Assembly: GCA_964304625.1 (NCBI GenBank)
Contig: OZ199838.1
Span: 8,618,001 to 8,682,000, forward strand
From: Kudoa neothunni
Taxonomy: Eukaryota > Cnidaria
DNA length: 64,000 bases
Direction of reading: 5' to 3'
Of the stretch, positions 50,731 through 62,162 are shown one piece after another (the stretch's first letter is position 1; each line of letters opens with the position of its first letter). Position numbers and translations under genes: made by a program. The notes under the pieces were generated by a model, which did not search any database, was not told the origin of the DNA, and saw only the letters and a program-made list of their open reading frames with translations.

Positions 50731-51052
50731 CAGGAGAGGCCAGACTTGCTTAAAATGGGAGTCATGTTTAATGGGCTCAAATTTTTCGGAGCCACAAGGA
50801 ATAAAAAATATATTTTGGGGTTTTTTATTATCTTTATATTTCGTCGAAAAGTTTTTAATTAATAATGAATTAATGTTAAATTCATTCGTTCTTATTAATG
50901 ATAACTGCATGATCCTATGACTTTCAAAGTGTCCAAATAACTTTATGAGAAAAATTTAATGAAACAATAAGCCAAGTCTAAATCTTTCACGAGCCTCAGT
51001 TCAACTTCCAAGAGCCATATGCGACTCGCGAGTCCCAGCTTGGCGACCGCTG
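50731..51052. mobile_element. hAT MITE, 322 bp, perfect 8-bp target duplication
   Basis: TTATAGAT occurs immediately before (50723-50730) and after (51053-51060). The ends are CAGGAGAGGCCAGACTTG and, inverted, CAGCGGTCGCCAAGCTGGG. The interior contains the CGACTCGCGAGTC motif common in short hAT elements. No coding capacity. Confidence 0.85.
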
Positions 51053-51060
51053 TTATAGAT

Positions 51061-51791
51061 TATTATGCATCTGAGGATACCATTAGAACGGGGATATTTT
51101 TCCTATGTTTAAATATTTTAATTCCAAGTGACACCATCGAAATGGAGAAATAATGTTTATAGAGTTTTTAAAAAATGGTTGTAAACATAAATCAAACAAA
51201 AATTTTTAATAAATTCGGAAAGAAAATATATTAGCGATAAAGATTTGTATACTCCCAATACTATCTATTTATAAATTACCAGGAGTGAGCTAATCGCTTA
51301 ATTCTATTATGTCGGATTAAACCCGAATTTCTTATTAAAATATTTCTTATGCTTTTAAAAAAGTTCCCAATATATAACAGAACCGTCTTGACAGTAATTA
51401 CTGCAATTAGATTGTTTCATTGCGAAATTTAAAGAAAATGAGATATTTTTTGCGATTTTTGGAATCGGACGATTAAATTTTCATTGTGGATTACAACTAA
51501 TTTTGTAAGCTATCTGTTCACGAGTACTTAAGGTTGTCAGGAAAATTCTGAGAATAACAGTGTTAATTTTTATTCGAGTGATTTAAATAAAAGTTTTTGG
51601 AATGCTTAGTGTCATTAGGGTTTAAGTGTTGTAACAAAATACAACATTGGTTCAAATTAAAATCTAAATAGCGTTATATATCTGTTTTAAAGGGCGTTGC
51701 AATTGAAGATGATGCCTCGTTATTTTAGGAAGTGTCTACTTGCCCTTGGAAAATTTTATCCCCTGTATGTTATGTATTTGAGACTATAACT
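51061..51791. other. intergenic, nothing recognised
   Basis: AT-rich spacer between two hAT MITEs. Confidence 0.5.
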
Positions 51792-52462
51792 CAGTGTTTC
51801 CCATCGCGGGGCATGGAAATTTTTGAGCTTTTAATGAACGGCTCTGTTACGACGTGGAAAATCCTGAGCATTGATGTGACATAGATAATGGTGAGATAAT
51901 TGGGAAATTTAGCGTTCATTAAAATCAATACCTCGATTATTGAGATCGTTTGTTGTTATGTGACTATATATGTCATACAACAATACCAAAAGCAATGTTA
52001 TATTATATCAAACTAAAAATTAACATTTAGTACGGTCTTTACCACCAATAGAATCAGAATGGTTTGGATCTCCATCTTGTCACATTTATTATAATCGTGA
52101 TCTTCTCTGTTTTTGATTTCATCAAATATAATATTGATTAATTTTCAATCTTTATTTATTATCGGTTTATAAGCCCCGTGTATACATATACATCGAAGTC
52201 TTGCCTAATGAGCGTTGGATTATCACAAGTTTCACTTAAGGCTGTTTTTGACGGGATGAAGAATTAAAGATGTTAAATTCTAAGGTCCATCTACAAATTG
52301 AATAAAATCTGATCGGCTACCTTTTAAAAGATAAGTATATATTAATCACTTTCAAATTTTAGTGCGATAGGAAGCTTGATTCAAAATTGGAAGCAGTTTA
52401 CGTTCAAAATCAATCCTCTGAAAAAAGGTTGGGAAAGTTGGATAATACGTGGGGAAACACTG
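51792..52462. mobile_element. hAT MITE, 671 bp
   Basis: The ends are CAGTGTTTCCCATCG and, inverted, CAGTGTTTCCCCACG. The flanks CTATAACT and CTATCACT agree at 7 of 8 positions. It is the same family as the truncated copy at 58244. Confidence 0.85.
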
Positions 52463-53000
52463 CTATCACTTATCGTTTTCGGCTTATCACTACATTATTA
52501 GGGGTCATATATAATTAAAAAAACATATTATTAAACAAGCTATATCAACAACCCGCAAAAGGAACAGTAGATACAAAAAAATAGACCCCTCATGCGATAG
52601 TGAAATTTAAGAGTGAAGTTTTTAATGACAAATGGTCTTTTGGGATTAATAATGCAATTTTTAATGTCTGTGTAAGATACGGATTATTAAAATTAAGATA
52701 ATCCGATCAAACTTTCAGTCACTAATTTATTCATTTGACTTAATTTTTTTGCATGTTATAATTTAAATTCGTTTGATAAAAACCTCAAATACTTTTTGTT
52801 TTTGCGCAAAATAAGTTTTATGTTACCAATTCAACATTTTAACTTAAATAAAAGTTGTTTTTATTAAGAAATTTGTTGTAAACGCACTAAATGGAACCAA
52901 GATCGATTCAATCAGGAGAAAAGATAAGAAATCAATAATGGAAGAGTTACAATGTGTGACGGTAAAAAATGTTAACACTATATCAAAAGTTCGCTAGAAT
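52463..53000. other. intergenic, 3' flank of the OCRL-like gene
   Basis: AT-rich; no gene or clear polyadenylation signal was recognised. Confidence 0.45.
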
Positions 53001-55945
53001 TTATACTACACAATGTTTCATGAGGGCGGTAATGATTCGGATTGAGTTTTTCACTGGTATAGCTCTGTAATTGTTCATCGACTTTACCTCATGTCGAATC
53101 AATACATTAGAAAACACGGTGTAAATCATGACAGGATCAGCCCGGTTTTGATCTTTGTGTTGAATTATCTCATCAATGAACGTGAGCACATAAACCAAAA
53201 CAGTTTTTCTGACTTGATCAAGTTTTTCCATAAACTTAAAATCAAAAAATTAACATCAGCACTACACTTCTAAATATGATACCTTGGATGGATTGATTTT
53301 GCCCTCACTGAATATTTCTGGTGATACATAACTGACAGGTATTAATGGATCTTTAAGCATGTCTACAAAAAGAAGATAGGCTTCCGCCACCGAATGGATC
53401 GATAGTTTTTCTATTAAAAACAATTGTTAATTTAATTGTGTTATATCGCGCATATAAAAATTACTAAATTGTGATTGGATAGGAAGTGTAGAATAGTCAA
53501 GTGCCTTCATAATACTCACCAACTCATCAAAAAATCCCACGTGGGTGAAAATACCAGGCTAATTGCAAAAAATAGCATTAATATTGGCTTAAATGATTAT
53601 CGAAAACATTTCTTAATAAACAACAAACAATCACGAAAGTTTTGAAAAGTAATAATTGCGTACAGTATTGATTCCGTAGGTGCAGAGACAAGAACTCAAA
53701 TTTATTAGTTCCTTAGGTATGTCTTTAGCACTATACTTCGTGGACAAGCGAGAACATATCTTATAGAGTATGATTATAGCTAGGTTAGTTCAAATAGAAC
53801 AAATACTAAATCGTGCCCAATAGAAGGATAATAACTATAGTCTATATCTCCAGTTTTAAAAGGTCGTTCCAGGCGTGTCAGTTTTTTGAGTGAACTGCCG
53901 AAGCAACTTGGCATATAAGTACCTTCAACGCATATCTAAATGATTAAAAAGTTTACGGAGCTGTTTAACCAACTAGCAGATTGTTACGAAATAATCTCTC
54001 CCCTCTGCCAAATGTAGAATTAGGATAGAGGAAAGTTTGGGGTTGTCTTCATCGATTTCGGCTACATTTCTTTTGGTGAGATTTATTTCGAAAGCGATCA
54101 CCACACTTTGATCTAAAAAATATTTTGCAAATAACGATTGGTCGCAAATGAACGACTCCAAAATACCAATCGGAATGTATCCCGAGGTTTGTGATATATT
54201 GAGCCAGGAGGGGCAACAGAATTCAGGATCGTACGTGTGAATGTTTTGATTTCTGCTTGCAAACTGAAAATGGACATCGCACGATCCATTATTGACCAAG
54301 GTTATGGATTGGGTTTGGGGTACTTTGTAGTGAATATCAGTGAAAATAAGCTAAAAAATCAATAATTTGATATCACAGGGAGTTGTTTTACATCGTTAGT
54401 ACTCAGCCTGACAGATGGTATCATTTTGTTTTCTTGAGCATCAAGAGCAGTTCTAATGCTTTCCACAATAGCGCTGAATTTTTTGTTATCAATCACACAG
54501 ACCTACACGATGCAATCAGCCAACTAACAACACTAACTTGATGAACCTTCATATCAAATTTCCCAAACACTGGTTTATGATCGCTACCGGAAAATGTAGA
54601 TTGCGAGTCGTAAGCTGCCATCCGAATGTCACATTTTTCGTTATTTTCCAACCATAAGATTCGATCACACCAAGCAGGAGTTCGCCCAGAAGCACTAATT
54701 GTTTATATATTAACACTAAAACTAAGTGAGCCCAATCAAACATACATATCGTATGTGTTGGTCCCTGGGGTGAATTTATAGGTGGGTGGAAAGGTTATTT
54801 TAGCTTCCTTATATCCCATAAAAACTCTATTGTTCATCATTTCGTTGCATAACTATAAAATCTGTGCGTAGCAAATATTGGGCATGCAAAAATTATACTT
54901 GGTCGTTACTCCTTAATGAGTTATAAAATTGACTAGAAATATCAGCCAAGATTTGGTTCATAGTAAGATTGGCAATGCGATAATTTAAATCCCCACACCA
55001 AAACACAGCACTAATCTCGTACTCGATATAAATCACATATATATTTAAGTGTTACTCATGATCTTGAATCTTGAGAGCGTAAATACTTTTAGTGGATGAA
55101 AATCTCATTTTTGAGTTAATCAAACTGAAATTCTATAATGATGGACAGGTGATGATACTAAGAGAAATACGAATGCGCCAAAAATACTTGGTTTCGCTTT
55201 TCGACCTCTTCAAGGTGAGCAGCAAAATGAGAACAAACAAAACATAACGAAGATTGATAGAAATCAAAACTAATACCAACAGCTCCCTTGTTACCCTATC
55301 AAATCAAATAGAAAAATTTTGAAACAAACATTAGTTCATCCAAAATTTTTACCATCAATCCAAGAATTCCAGTGGCAGCGTATGACGTGGAAACATACTT
55401 AATAGCATTGCTATGAGTATTTAAAGCCATCACCAACAGAAATATTCCAGCCAAACGTTTATAACCAACCTGAAAATTACACAAACCAATAATCAATATC
55501 AAACTCTAATTCACCTATAATTCAATACCATATAATAATTTTTTCCCACCACTTTCCGCATCACATAAATCCATTCTTCTTCAAATTTAACTTCATTCAA
55601 TACAACTGAATCTAAACTCATGTCCATTTCTTGAATGCTAATTAATGTTAGAGAAATGGCCAATAAATAAAAAAACCTAAAACTTATTATATCTGGTAAA
55701 ATATCATTATTGAGAAGTTTTTTAATTTCTTCAGTAGGCCAACAACTATTCACATTCCATGTTATACAATGGACTCTTAATTTCATAAATAAACATCATT
55801 TCACGTGGATTGATGATTGATTGTACTTTATTGGTAAATAATCAGTGAAATCCAACTCATATTCTTTTAATTTATGATCGAGTGGGGTTGTGAGACGGCT
55901 GGAATTCCTTCTGTTAGCTACCAGTTCTTCAAACAATTCGGGCAT
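53001..55945 (-). CDS. OCRL: OCRL/INPP5B-type inositol polyphosphate 5-phosphatase
   Basis: This enzyme removes the 5-phosphate from PI(4,5)P2 and related lipids on endosomal, Golgi and ciliary membranes. Many small exons are separated by introns of about 39-60 nt; the first five are 55945-55827, 55775-55677, 55637-55529, 55469-55353 and 55295 onward, all in phase. The catalytic motifs appear in order: ITWNVNS, SIQEMDM, MGNKGAVGISF, CSHFAAHLEE, FWCGDLNYRI, PAWCDRILW and SGSDHKPVFG. The active-site residues known for the family appear present. An ASH domain follows (54299-53973, ending LSSILILHLAEGRDYF), then the linker TYMPSCFGSSLKKL. The RhoGAP-like domain begins IPKELINLSS near 53720, continues through SVAEAYLLFVDMLKDPL (about 53370) and ends at TAA 53003-53001. 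In this family the RhoGAP-like domain lacks GAP activity and binds Rho/Rab GTPases and F&H peptides. No PH domain precedes ATG 55945; an upstream exon encoding it cannot be excluded, since the frame stays open some 40 nt further. OCRL and INPP5B cannot be told apart here; many invertebrates have a single copy. Confidence 0.93.
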
Positions 55946-57119
55946 ATTTCCAACATTCAGTGTCACACGTCTGAATTCAATATATTTTTATGAACCAATA
56001 ATACAAATTTCACTTTTATAACTAATATATTTTGTTACTTCAGGTCAGGCAAAGAAATATAAGAATTGATGTGATGGGCCGATCTCTCACGAGTTTATTA
56101 CAACATAAATCCAGAGTTACTCTTGTTTATTATATAATGCGATTATAAAATGTTTGTTTTTAAGCAAAAAGTCATTGTTAGGACATAATGTAATGCATGA
56201 GTGGATTTGATATTGCTTCCACCTTACCTATAGATCAAATTGGAGCACTTGTAGCACCGAAAATTGATCTTTTTTAGCTCACTTCGTACTAATAACATTT
56301 TAATACTAAATAACTAATATTTGCGCATCCACTATTCCAGTTATTCAATGTATACATATAGATGAAACCATCTAAATTTTTATCTTTTAGATGCATAAAA
56401 TAAATGGATGACTGAACATCTTAAAAAGGTCGGAATTTTTTAAATTTCTAAGCGCGTACTTATGCTCACCCAGAGGACTACTGACCAGCCAAACCAAATT
56501 ACCTCCTTAGTATTTTTATTCTCATTAATTTACGCAAATAAATTGACTTTTTGCGACAATGACGAGTAAAACAAATGCTGCAATAATCATCGGCTTAGCA
56601 ACAGTAGAGGAAATTAATTAATAAATTGATAAAACTCACAGCTTTATAATCTCACTATAAGCTTAAAGATTGTGCCATAACATAAAGAATAATTTTGAAT
56701 ATAAACTATCCGAGGAATTAATTTTTAAGGTAAACACGTAGAATTGGTAGTACTCTTTGATTTACGATTCAATTTTAGACGTTAATTTCGATGCTGAATT
56801 GTTTAATATTAATTTCTCAATGTTGGGCCCAGCATAAGATGACACTGCTCGAGCATATTGTAGAAGAGTCAAATAACCCTTCGAGGATCAATGTAGTATC
56901 CGCGCGTCTACCTTCCTATTATTTTGCGGTAAAATTTGGTATATATTGTGTATTTTCGTCAGAAGCTTAACAAGCTTCATCAGATTTATCGATACAGAAA
57001 ATGATTCAAAAAAGTATATGAAATTATGATTAGAATACAGAAAATATAACAAGTTTAACAATAAAATTCATATATAACATTATAAAGGCGGGCGCGTGGA
57101 ACCCAAGGTTATCCTTTAT
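55946..57119. other. intergenic, 5' flank of the OCRL-like gene
   Basis: AT-rich. The codons immediately upstream of ATG 55945 (reading RVTLNVGN) look coding and may belong to a further upstream exon after an AG at about 55972. Nothing else is recognisable up to the piggyBac element. Confidence 0.4.
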
Positions 57120-58237
57120 CCCTCATACACATGCTAAAAAAATCACGTTCCCACGGCGTGGGTCAATTTGACTCCCAGCCCCTTTGAGAAAACTCGTACA
57201 TTTTTTAAACTGCCTTTTATATATAATAAGAGTTCATTTATTATTATAGAAAACCTACAAAAATTTTTAATCAACACAAAATACGGATTTTGCCAATTAT
57301 GGCAGTGTATGTGACATGATGGATTCTGAATTCACTGATTATGAGCCCAATTTGAAGAAATTAATCTTGAATTTAGTAGTTGCATAATTGAGAACCTCAC
57401 ATCGAGTTACTATTACGGCGATAACTAAATTTATCTTTCTAACGAAAAAATCTACGCAGTGACATTCAAGGAAGGAGAAAAATGGTCTGAGCAACCAACA
57501 CGCATTCGAAGACAAACTGACGCAGAGAACATTTTCAAAGATAAAACCTCCCTTAAAAATGATGCACTGAAAAATTGCGATACTTCACTTTCTGTGTTCT
57601 TCAATTTTCTGGGGAATGAGATGTTAGATTTGATTGTTGAATATATAAATAAATACATAAAGAATGAGTTACAATAGCAAAGTCCAATTACAAACGACGA
57701 CTGAATGAAGTATATTGGTTTTTATTCGCTTATAAGAATAATGAAGAGGAAAAATATGGATATGCACAATTACTGATGTTTGCAATCATGAGTTGAGCGA
57801 ATATATATATGCGTATATAATTTTTAAATATGACTCCTAAATAAGTTTGTCTTCGAATGCGAGCTAAATGTTGACAGATATTATGGTACAGTCGTGTAAA
57901 TGGCCTTATTGCTAAAATCAACCTCATCATGGAAGTCTGGATAGTCTGATTGTAATAGGGAATTTAAAATATTCTTCCATCATATATAAATTATATATTA
58001 TTTAAAATAATAGTTTAAAAATTTTTCTAATTCCAAAAGAAGCGTATTTTCGGTGAATTACAATCTACGTCACGTGTTTGAATAAGAGAGTAATTTTTTA
58101 AGTATATTTTAATAATATTAATTATTCCATTATAACAGACGCATCTTTTTAAAAATACAATGTCAATTTCTTAAGTACTATTTAGAATAGTTAAAAAATG
58201 GAGGGGGTCAAAATGACCTCCAAAGTGGATATGAGGG
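57120..58237 (+). mobile_element. piggyBac-derived element, 1.1 kb
   Basis: It starts CCCTCATACACATGC after TTAT and ends GGATATGAGGG before TTAA (58238-58241). The right subterminal sequence reads GGGGTCAAAATGACC, resembling the GGGGTCAAAAATGACCCC near 63782. Plus-strand frames give a piggyBac N-terminus (MDSEFTDYEPNL, then WSEQPTRIRRQTDAENIF at 57484-57537). A minus-strand scrap at 57930-57730 reads ARIRRQTYLGVIF, like a second, inverted piggyBac N-terminal piece. The catalytic core is absent, so it is non-autonomous. Confidence 0.75.
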
Positions 58238-58243
58238 TTAAGG

Positions 58244-58922
58244 CAGTGTTTCCCAACTTGGAGCACATGCCCCAAAGGCGAAGGGAGAAAAAATTTCGGT
58301 GATGCATGGAAAGTTTTGAACGTTTAATGGGCCGCGGAAAACCCTGAGTATTGTATTGGTATAGCGCGAATAATTGTAAGATAATTAGGCAATACGGCGT
58401 ACTTTGGAATTCGTATCGTGATTTTCGATATCACTTATTTTGAAATGACGATTAATATCATAAAAAATATAAAAGCAATGATCTATTCTATGAGAAAGAA
58501 AAACATTTAAAGCGGTTTTTACATAAATAGAATCGGAATGATTTTAATCCTAACCTTGTTTTATTTATAATCGTGATCTTCTCCTGTTTTTGATTTAATT
58601 TAATATAGTACTGATTAATTAAAAATATTTATTTATTTTTGGTTCACTAGCCACGTATATACGAAAATCTTGCCAAATGCAGGTAGGATTACCACAGGTT
58701 CCACTTAACTCTGTTTTTAGCGGACTGACGAATTAAAGGTGCAAATTTTTATGATTCATCGATAAATTAAATTGGATCTAATATAATACACTTTTATTTT
58801 AGTTATAAATAATGCATATATTAATCGCTTTCAAAGTTTAATGTGATAAGAAATTTGATTCAAATTTATAAGCAATTTAAGATAAAAAATTCATACTTTT
58901 GAAAGGGGTGGGGTACGGGACT
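58244..58922. mobile_element. hAT MITE, right end missing
   Basis: It starts CAGTGTTTCCCAACTTGG and follows the 51792-52462 element along most of its length (for example ATCGTGATCTTCTC near 58570). It stops near GGGGTGGGGTACGGGAC, where the long-inverted-repeat element begins, so its right terminal repeat was lost or replaced. Confidence 0.7.
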
Positions 58923-58924
58923 TC

Positions 58925-59815
58925 TTTTCAAGAAAAAATGGGATAGAAATCTGCCTCATTATTTTTGTAACTAAAACTGTTTAAATATAAAGTTATATAA
59001 TATTTGTTGGTTTTAATAAATTCTACCGATTAGATTTTGAGTAAATAAAAAAACATTATTATTAAGCCATTATCGCGTACGCGCGCCGACTTGTACTTAG
59101 CGTTTTCCGCCGTACGCTCTTGTCTTATCAGCAGTAAAGCTCTCTTTTTTCACTTAAAAATGTACTTTTAATGTAAAAGATTGTTTAAAGGTTTATTTCG
59201 CATTAATATATGCAATATTTATACAAAAAGTAACAAAAATAACGAGTAAACGATGCTATTCCTTAAAAAATGTCCAACAACCATATCAAAAATGTTGGTT
59301 ACAATAAAACACTGAACAAACGTCACATTTATAGGCAGTTTTTATGCCGTACACTTGTTGATTGAAGAATGTTCGAAACGTATCGACCATCGAGTTAATA
59401 TTCCGTTTTATGAAGTGGGCGAAAGCGAAACGATTATACAACGTATTTTTAGTTAGTGTTCGAGCAGATAATGGAGTCTCAGTCTCCCATAATGTTCCAT
59501 TCTTATCAATAAGAAAATCGACTGGAAGATTTATATCAAAATCGCATTTATCTGAAGATTCTTCGTTAATAGGCCATAATAAATGTCTGATACGTCAAAT
59601 CTGAGCAACTTTCAATGTATTCGCACGAACTCATTTCTCACAAAACGAGAGGAGGGCATGCGCGCATGGGGCTTAATAATAGTGTTTCTTGATTTACTCA
59701 AAATCTAATCGGTAGAATTGACTAATATTGTTCAAAATTAAATAACTTTTTATTTTAAGTACGTTTAGTCAACAAAAATCTTGGGTAGATTTCTACCCCA
59801 TTTTTACATGGAAAG
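58925..59815 (-). mobile_element. element with about 170-bp inverted ends and an open minus-strand frame
   Basis: 58930-59095 and 59650-59815 are inverted copies of each other; for example CTACCGATTAGATTTTGAG near 59023 is complemented near 59720. Between them the minus strand is open for about 105 codons (about 59600-59288). It reads FLIDKNGTLWETETPLS and NRFAFAHFIKRN, and ends KTAYKCDVCSVFYCNQHF, a zinc-finger-like cysteine/histidine pattern. The DKNGTLWE stretch resembles the piggyBac N-terminal signature. No ATG begins the frame. The long inverted ends would suit a foldback or Mutator-like element. Confidence 0.5.
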
Positions 59816-60769
59816 TATTGTTGAAACAACTTTTCTTACATTTAACTGATGCACCTTTTCATTCCTTACTAAAGCAATCTCTGGCTCACGCTCAGAGTTA
59901 TTGCCCAATGTTTTTACGTAACAAATTTTTTTTTGTAATTCGTAACGTTTACTTAAATATAACGGAAATAAAACATAGAGAGGAAAGGTTCCTTATATTC
60001 AGTAAAATATCACAACATGAATACGGATCTAATTTAGTAAAGCTATTTTGATAGCGCACAAATCAAATTAATAAAAAATTAGATTATCCGTGTATAAATG
60101 CATAATGTTTTGTTCAACTATGAATTCTGAAGCTGATGTCTCCACCAAATTCTTTTCAACAATTTAAATTAAATGTTGTTTCATGATGTTAATACATTGA
60201 TGTATGTTATGCGGCGTATTTTTATTATTTCATTTTTTAATCAGAATATCTGAATCGAATAATCAGATTATTTTATTTAATTAATCATCACATGCGTTCG
60301 TTAAATTTGTTCACGTTATTTTTCCATAAGAAAAAGAATGGGTCGGTTAAAAATATGATTGGCCATTAATGGCGCTACGGAAAATATATTTTAAGTTTCT
60401 AGATACGCGAAAAATAGACCAAATTACCGCCCCGACAAAAGAATAAAAGTAATCACCTAAATATAGCACCATGTAATCTCATGCACTTTGTTATGGCATA
60501 TTTTGAATATGACCCTGATATTATGAAGAAAAGTAAAACCTAATAAATATTGGATAAAGAAGGAAAATGGGATACGTAAATATCAATCGTTTTCATTCCA
60601 AATGTCATTAAATTAGCCAAATACGTTGCTGTGATAAAAACTTAATTTTTACTAAAGTATAAAAAGCGTAAAGGTTTAGATCATTTCAGCTTGAATGTAA
60701 GAGAGTATCGACGTGTGGCCTATTAAATGTCTAATTAAGACTAATCTTGCAAATAACAACCGATGAAGT
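59816..60769. other. intergenic, no supported gene
   Basis: A 77-codon plus frame begins near the element edge and ends at 60051 (with AHAQSYCPMFLRN). It has no recognised domain and is probably chance or transposon-derived. The rest is AT-rich. Confidence 0.4.
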
Positions 60770-60777
60770 CTCTATTC

Positions 60778-61393
60778 CAGGGCTGCCAGCGGGATTTTAG
60801 AAAAAGCCCAAGGATGGACGGTCAAAAAACTCAGGGTTAAGTAAAAAAACCCAAGGTAGAGAAAAACGCTAGCCTAAAGTACAACAAAAAATATAATCAT
60901 CTCCATTAAAGTTTTTAATCATCTTTCGAGCCTTCAAATACGTCCACAGATATTAAATTTAAATTTATCATTGTATTATTGCAATTTATTGGCGCGAGCA
61001 CTCATTCAAACTTAATATCTAGTATAGATCAATATGCTCACAATGAATTAACTAATTCATAGTTCGGGACATATTTTGAAATAACGTTAAATTTTCTAAT
61101 AATGTGTGACAATGTTAACTGAACAATTGTGCGATCGTGTCACGTTAAACAATCCATTGTGCTGTCGTCCGATATCGTAAATGTTTAAATCCTGCACCAT
61201 ATAATCTGAGTAGGGTACTTTATTAAAAATGTAACTATTAATGTCGCGCATAATAAAATTTGTGTTATTATTCAATGTTTACAGGTTTTCAATAAAAACC
61301 CAAGATTTTAAAGAAAAATGAAAAAAACAAGAACTCAAGGTGACCACAAAAATCCCAAGATCTTGGGGAAAAACCCATGCAGTGAACGCCCTG
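60778..61393. mobile_element. hAT MITE, 616 bp
   Basis: The ends are CAGGGCTGCCAGCGGG and, inverted, CAGGGCGTTCACTGC. The flanks CTCTATTC and CTCTATTA agree at 7 of 8 positions. CCCAAG-type motifs repeat near both ends. No coding capacity. Confidence 0.82.
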
Positions 61394-61401
61394 CTCTATT
61401 A

Positions 61402-62158
61402 ATGTTTTACACAAACTTGGACTAAGCTACAATATGTTAGCCAATTTCGGGCGGTATCGCATAAACAATCGGAAATGTTGTTTCTACAATTCGTCCTGTT
61501 AATTCATTTCGTTTTTGAAAATTTTTCACGGCTTTATCATAAAAAAGAGTAACTTAATAAATTTTAGCCCAAAAGGAATTATCTCGTGAACTGGAAATAA
61601 ATCTTACGTTGAGCATATTCGGATTCACGTGAAATCTCTGTGCTGTTGATAAATACTTCAAAAAATTCTTATTTTTCTATAATTATAAATTTTTTATGAT
61701 GTAAAGAAATATGAAAAAATTTTGAAAGAGAATTCACTTAGTAGGACGAATTGTAGGAAACGACTTTGTTCCGACAGTATGTCGATAAAAGACTAAGTCC
61801 GTATACAGCTACTGTAGTTAGTCCTAAATTGTATTTTAATTAACTTACCTGAGATAATTAGACGTATGAACCTTATTTAATATTTTTAAAAATGAATAAA
61901 CACCACTGATCGTTTAAAATTTCCTCTTTAGAGCTTCTAAAAAATCGATTTTCTCCATGTTATTCACAGTAATCTCCAAATCATACCATATGAAAGGACT
62001 AATCTTGTTATACATCAACAAATGAATTTCATATTAATGTTTGGTTATATAACCTAATATTATCCCCCTTATTTGAATTAATTTAATTACTAAATGACTT
62101 TTCAATAATTTTAAAGTAAAAAACATTATGGTACGTTTAAAATTAACTTTTTAAAACT
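61402..62158. other. intergenic, nothing recognised
   Basis: AT-rich spacer without coding or repeat structure that I can identify. Confidence 0.5.
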
Positions 62159-62162
62159 TTAA

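Noticed and set aside
59818-60051. 77-codon plus frame as a host gene
   Set aside because: It begins at the edge of a long-TIR element, with no domain and no splice evidence.
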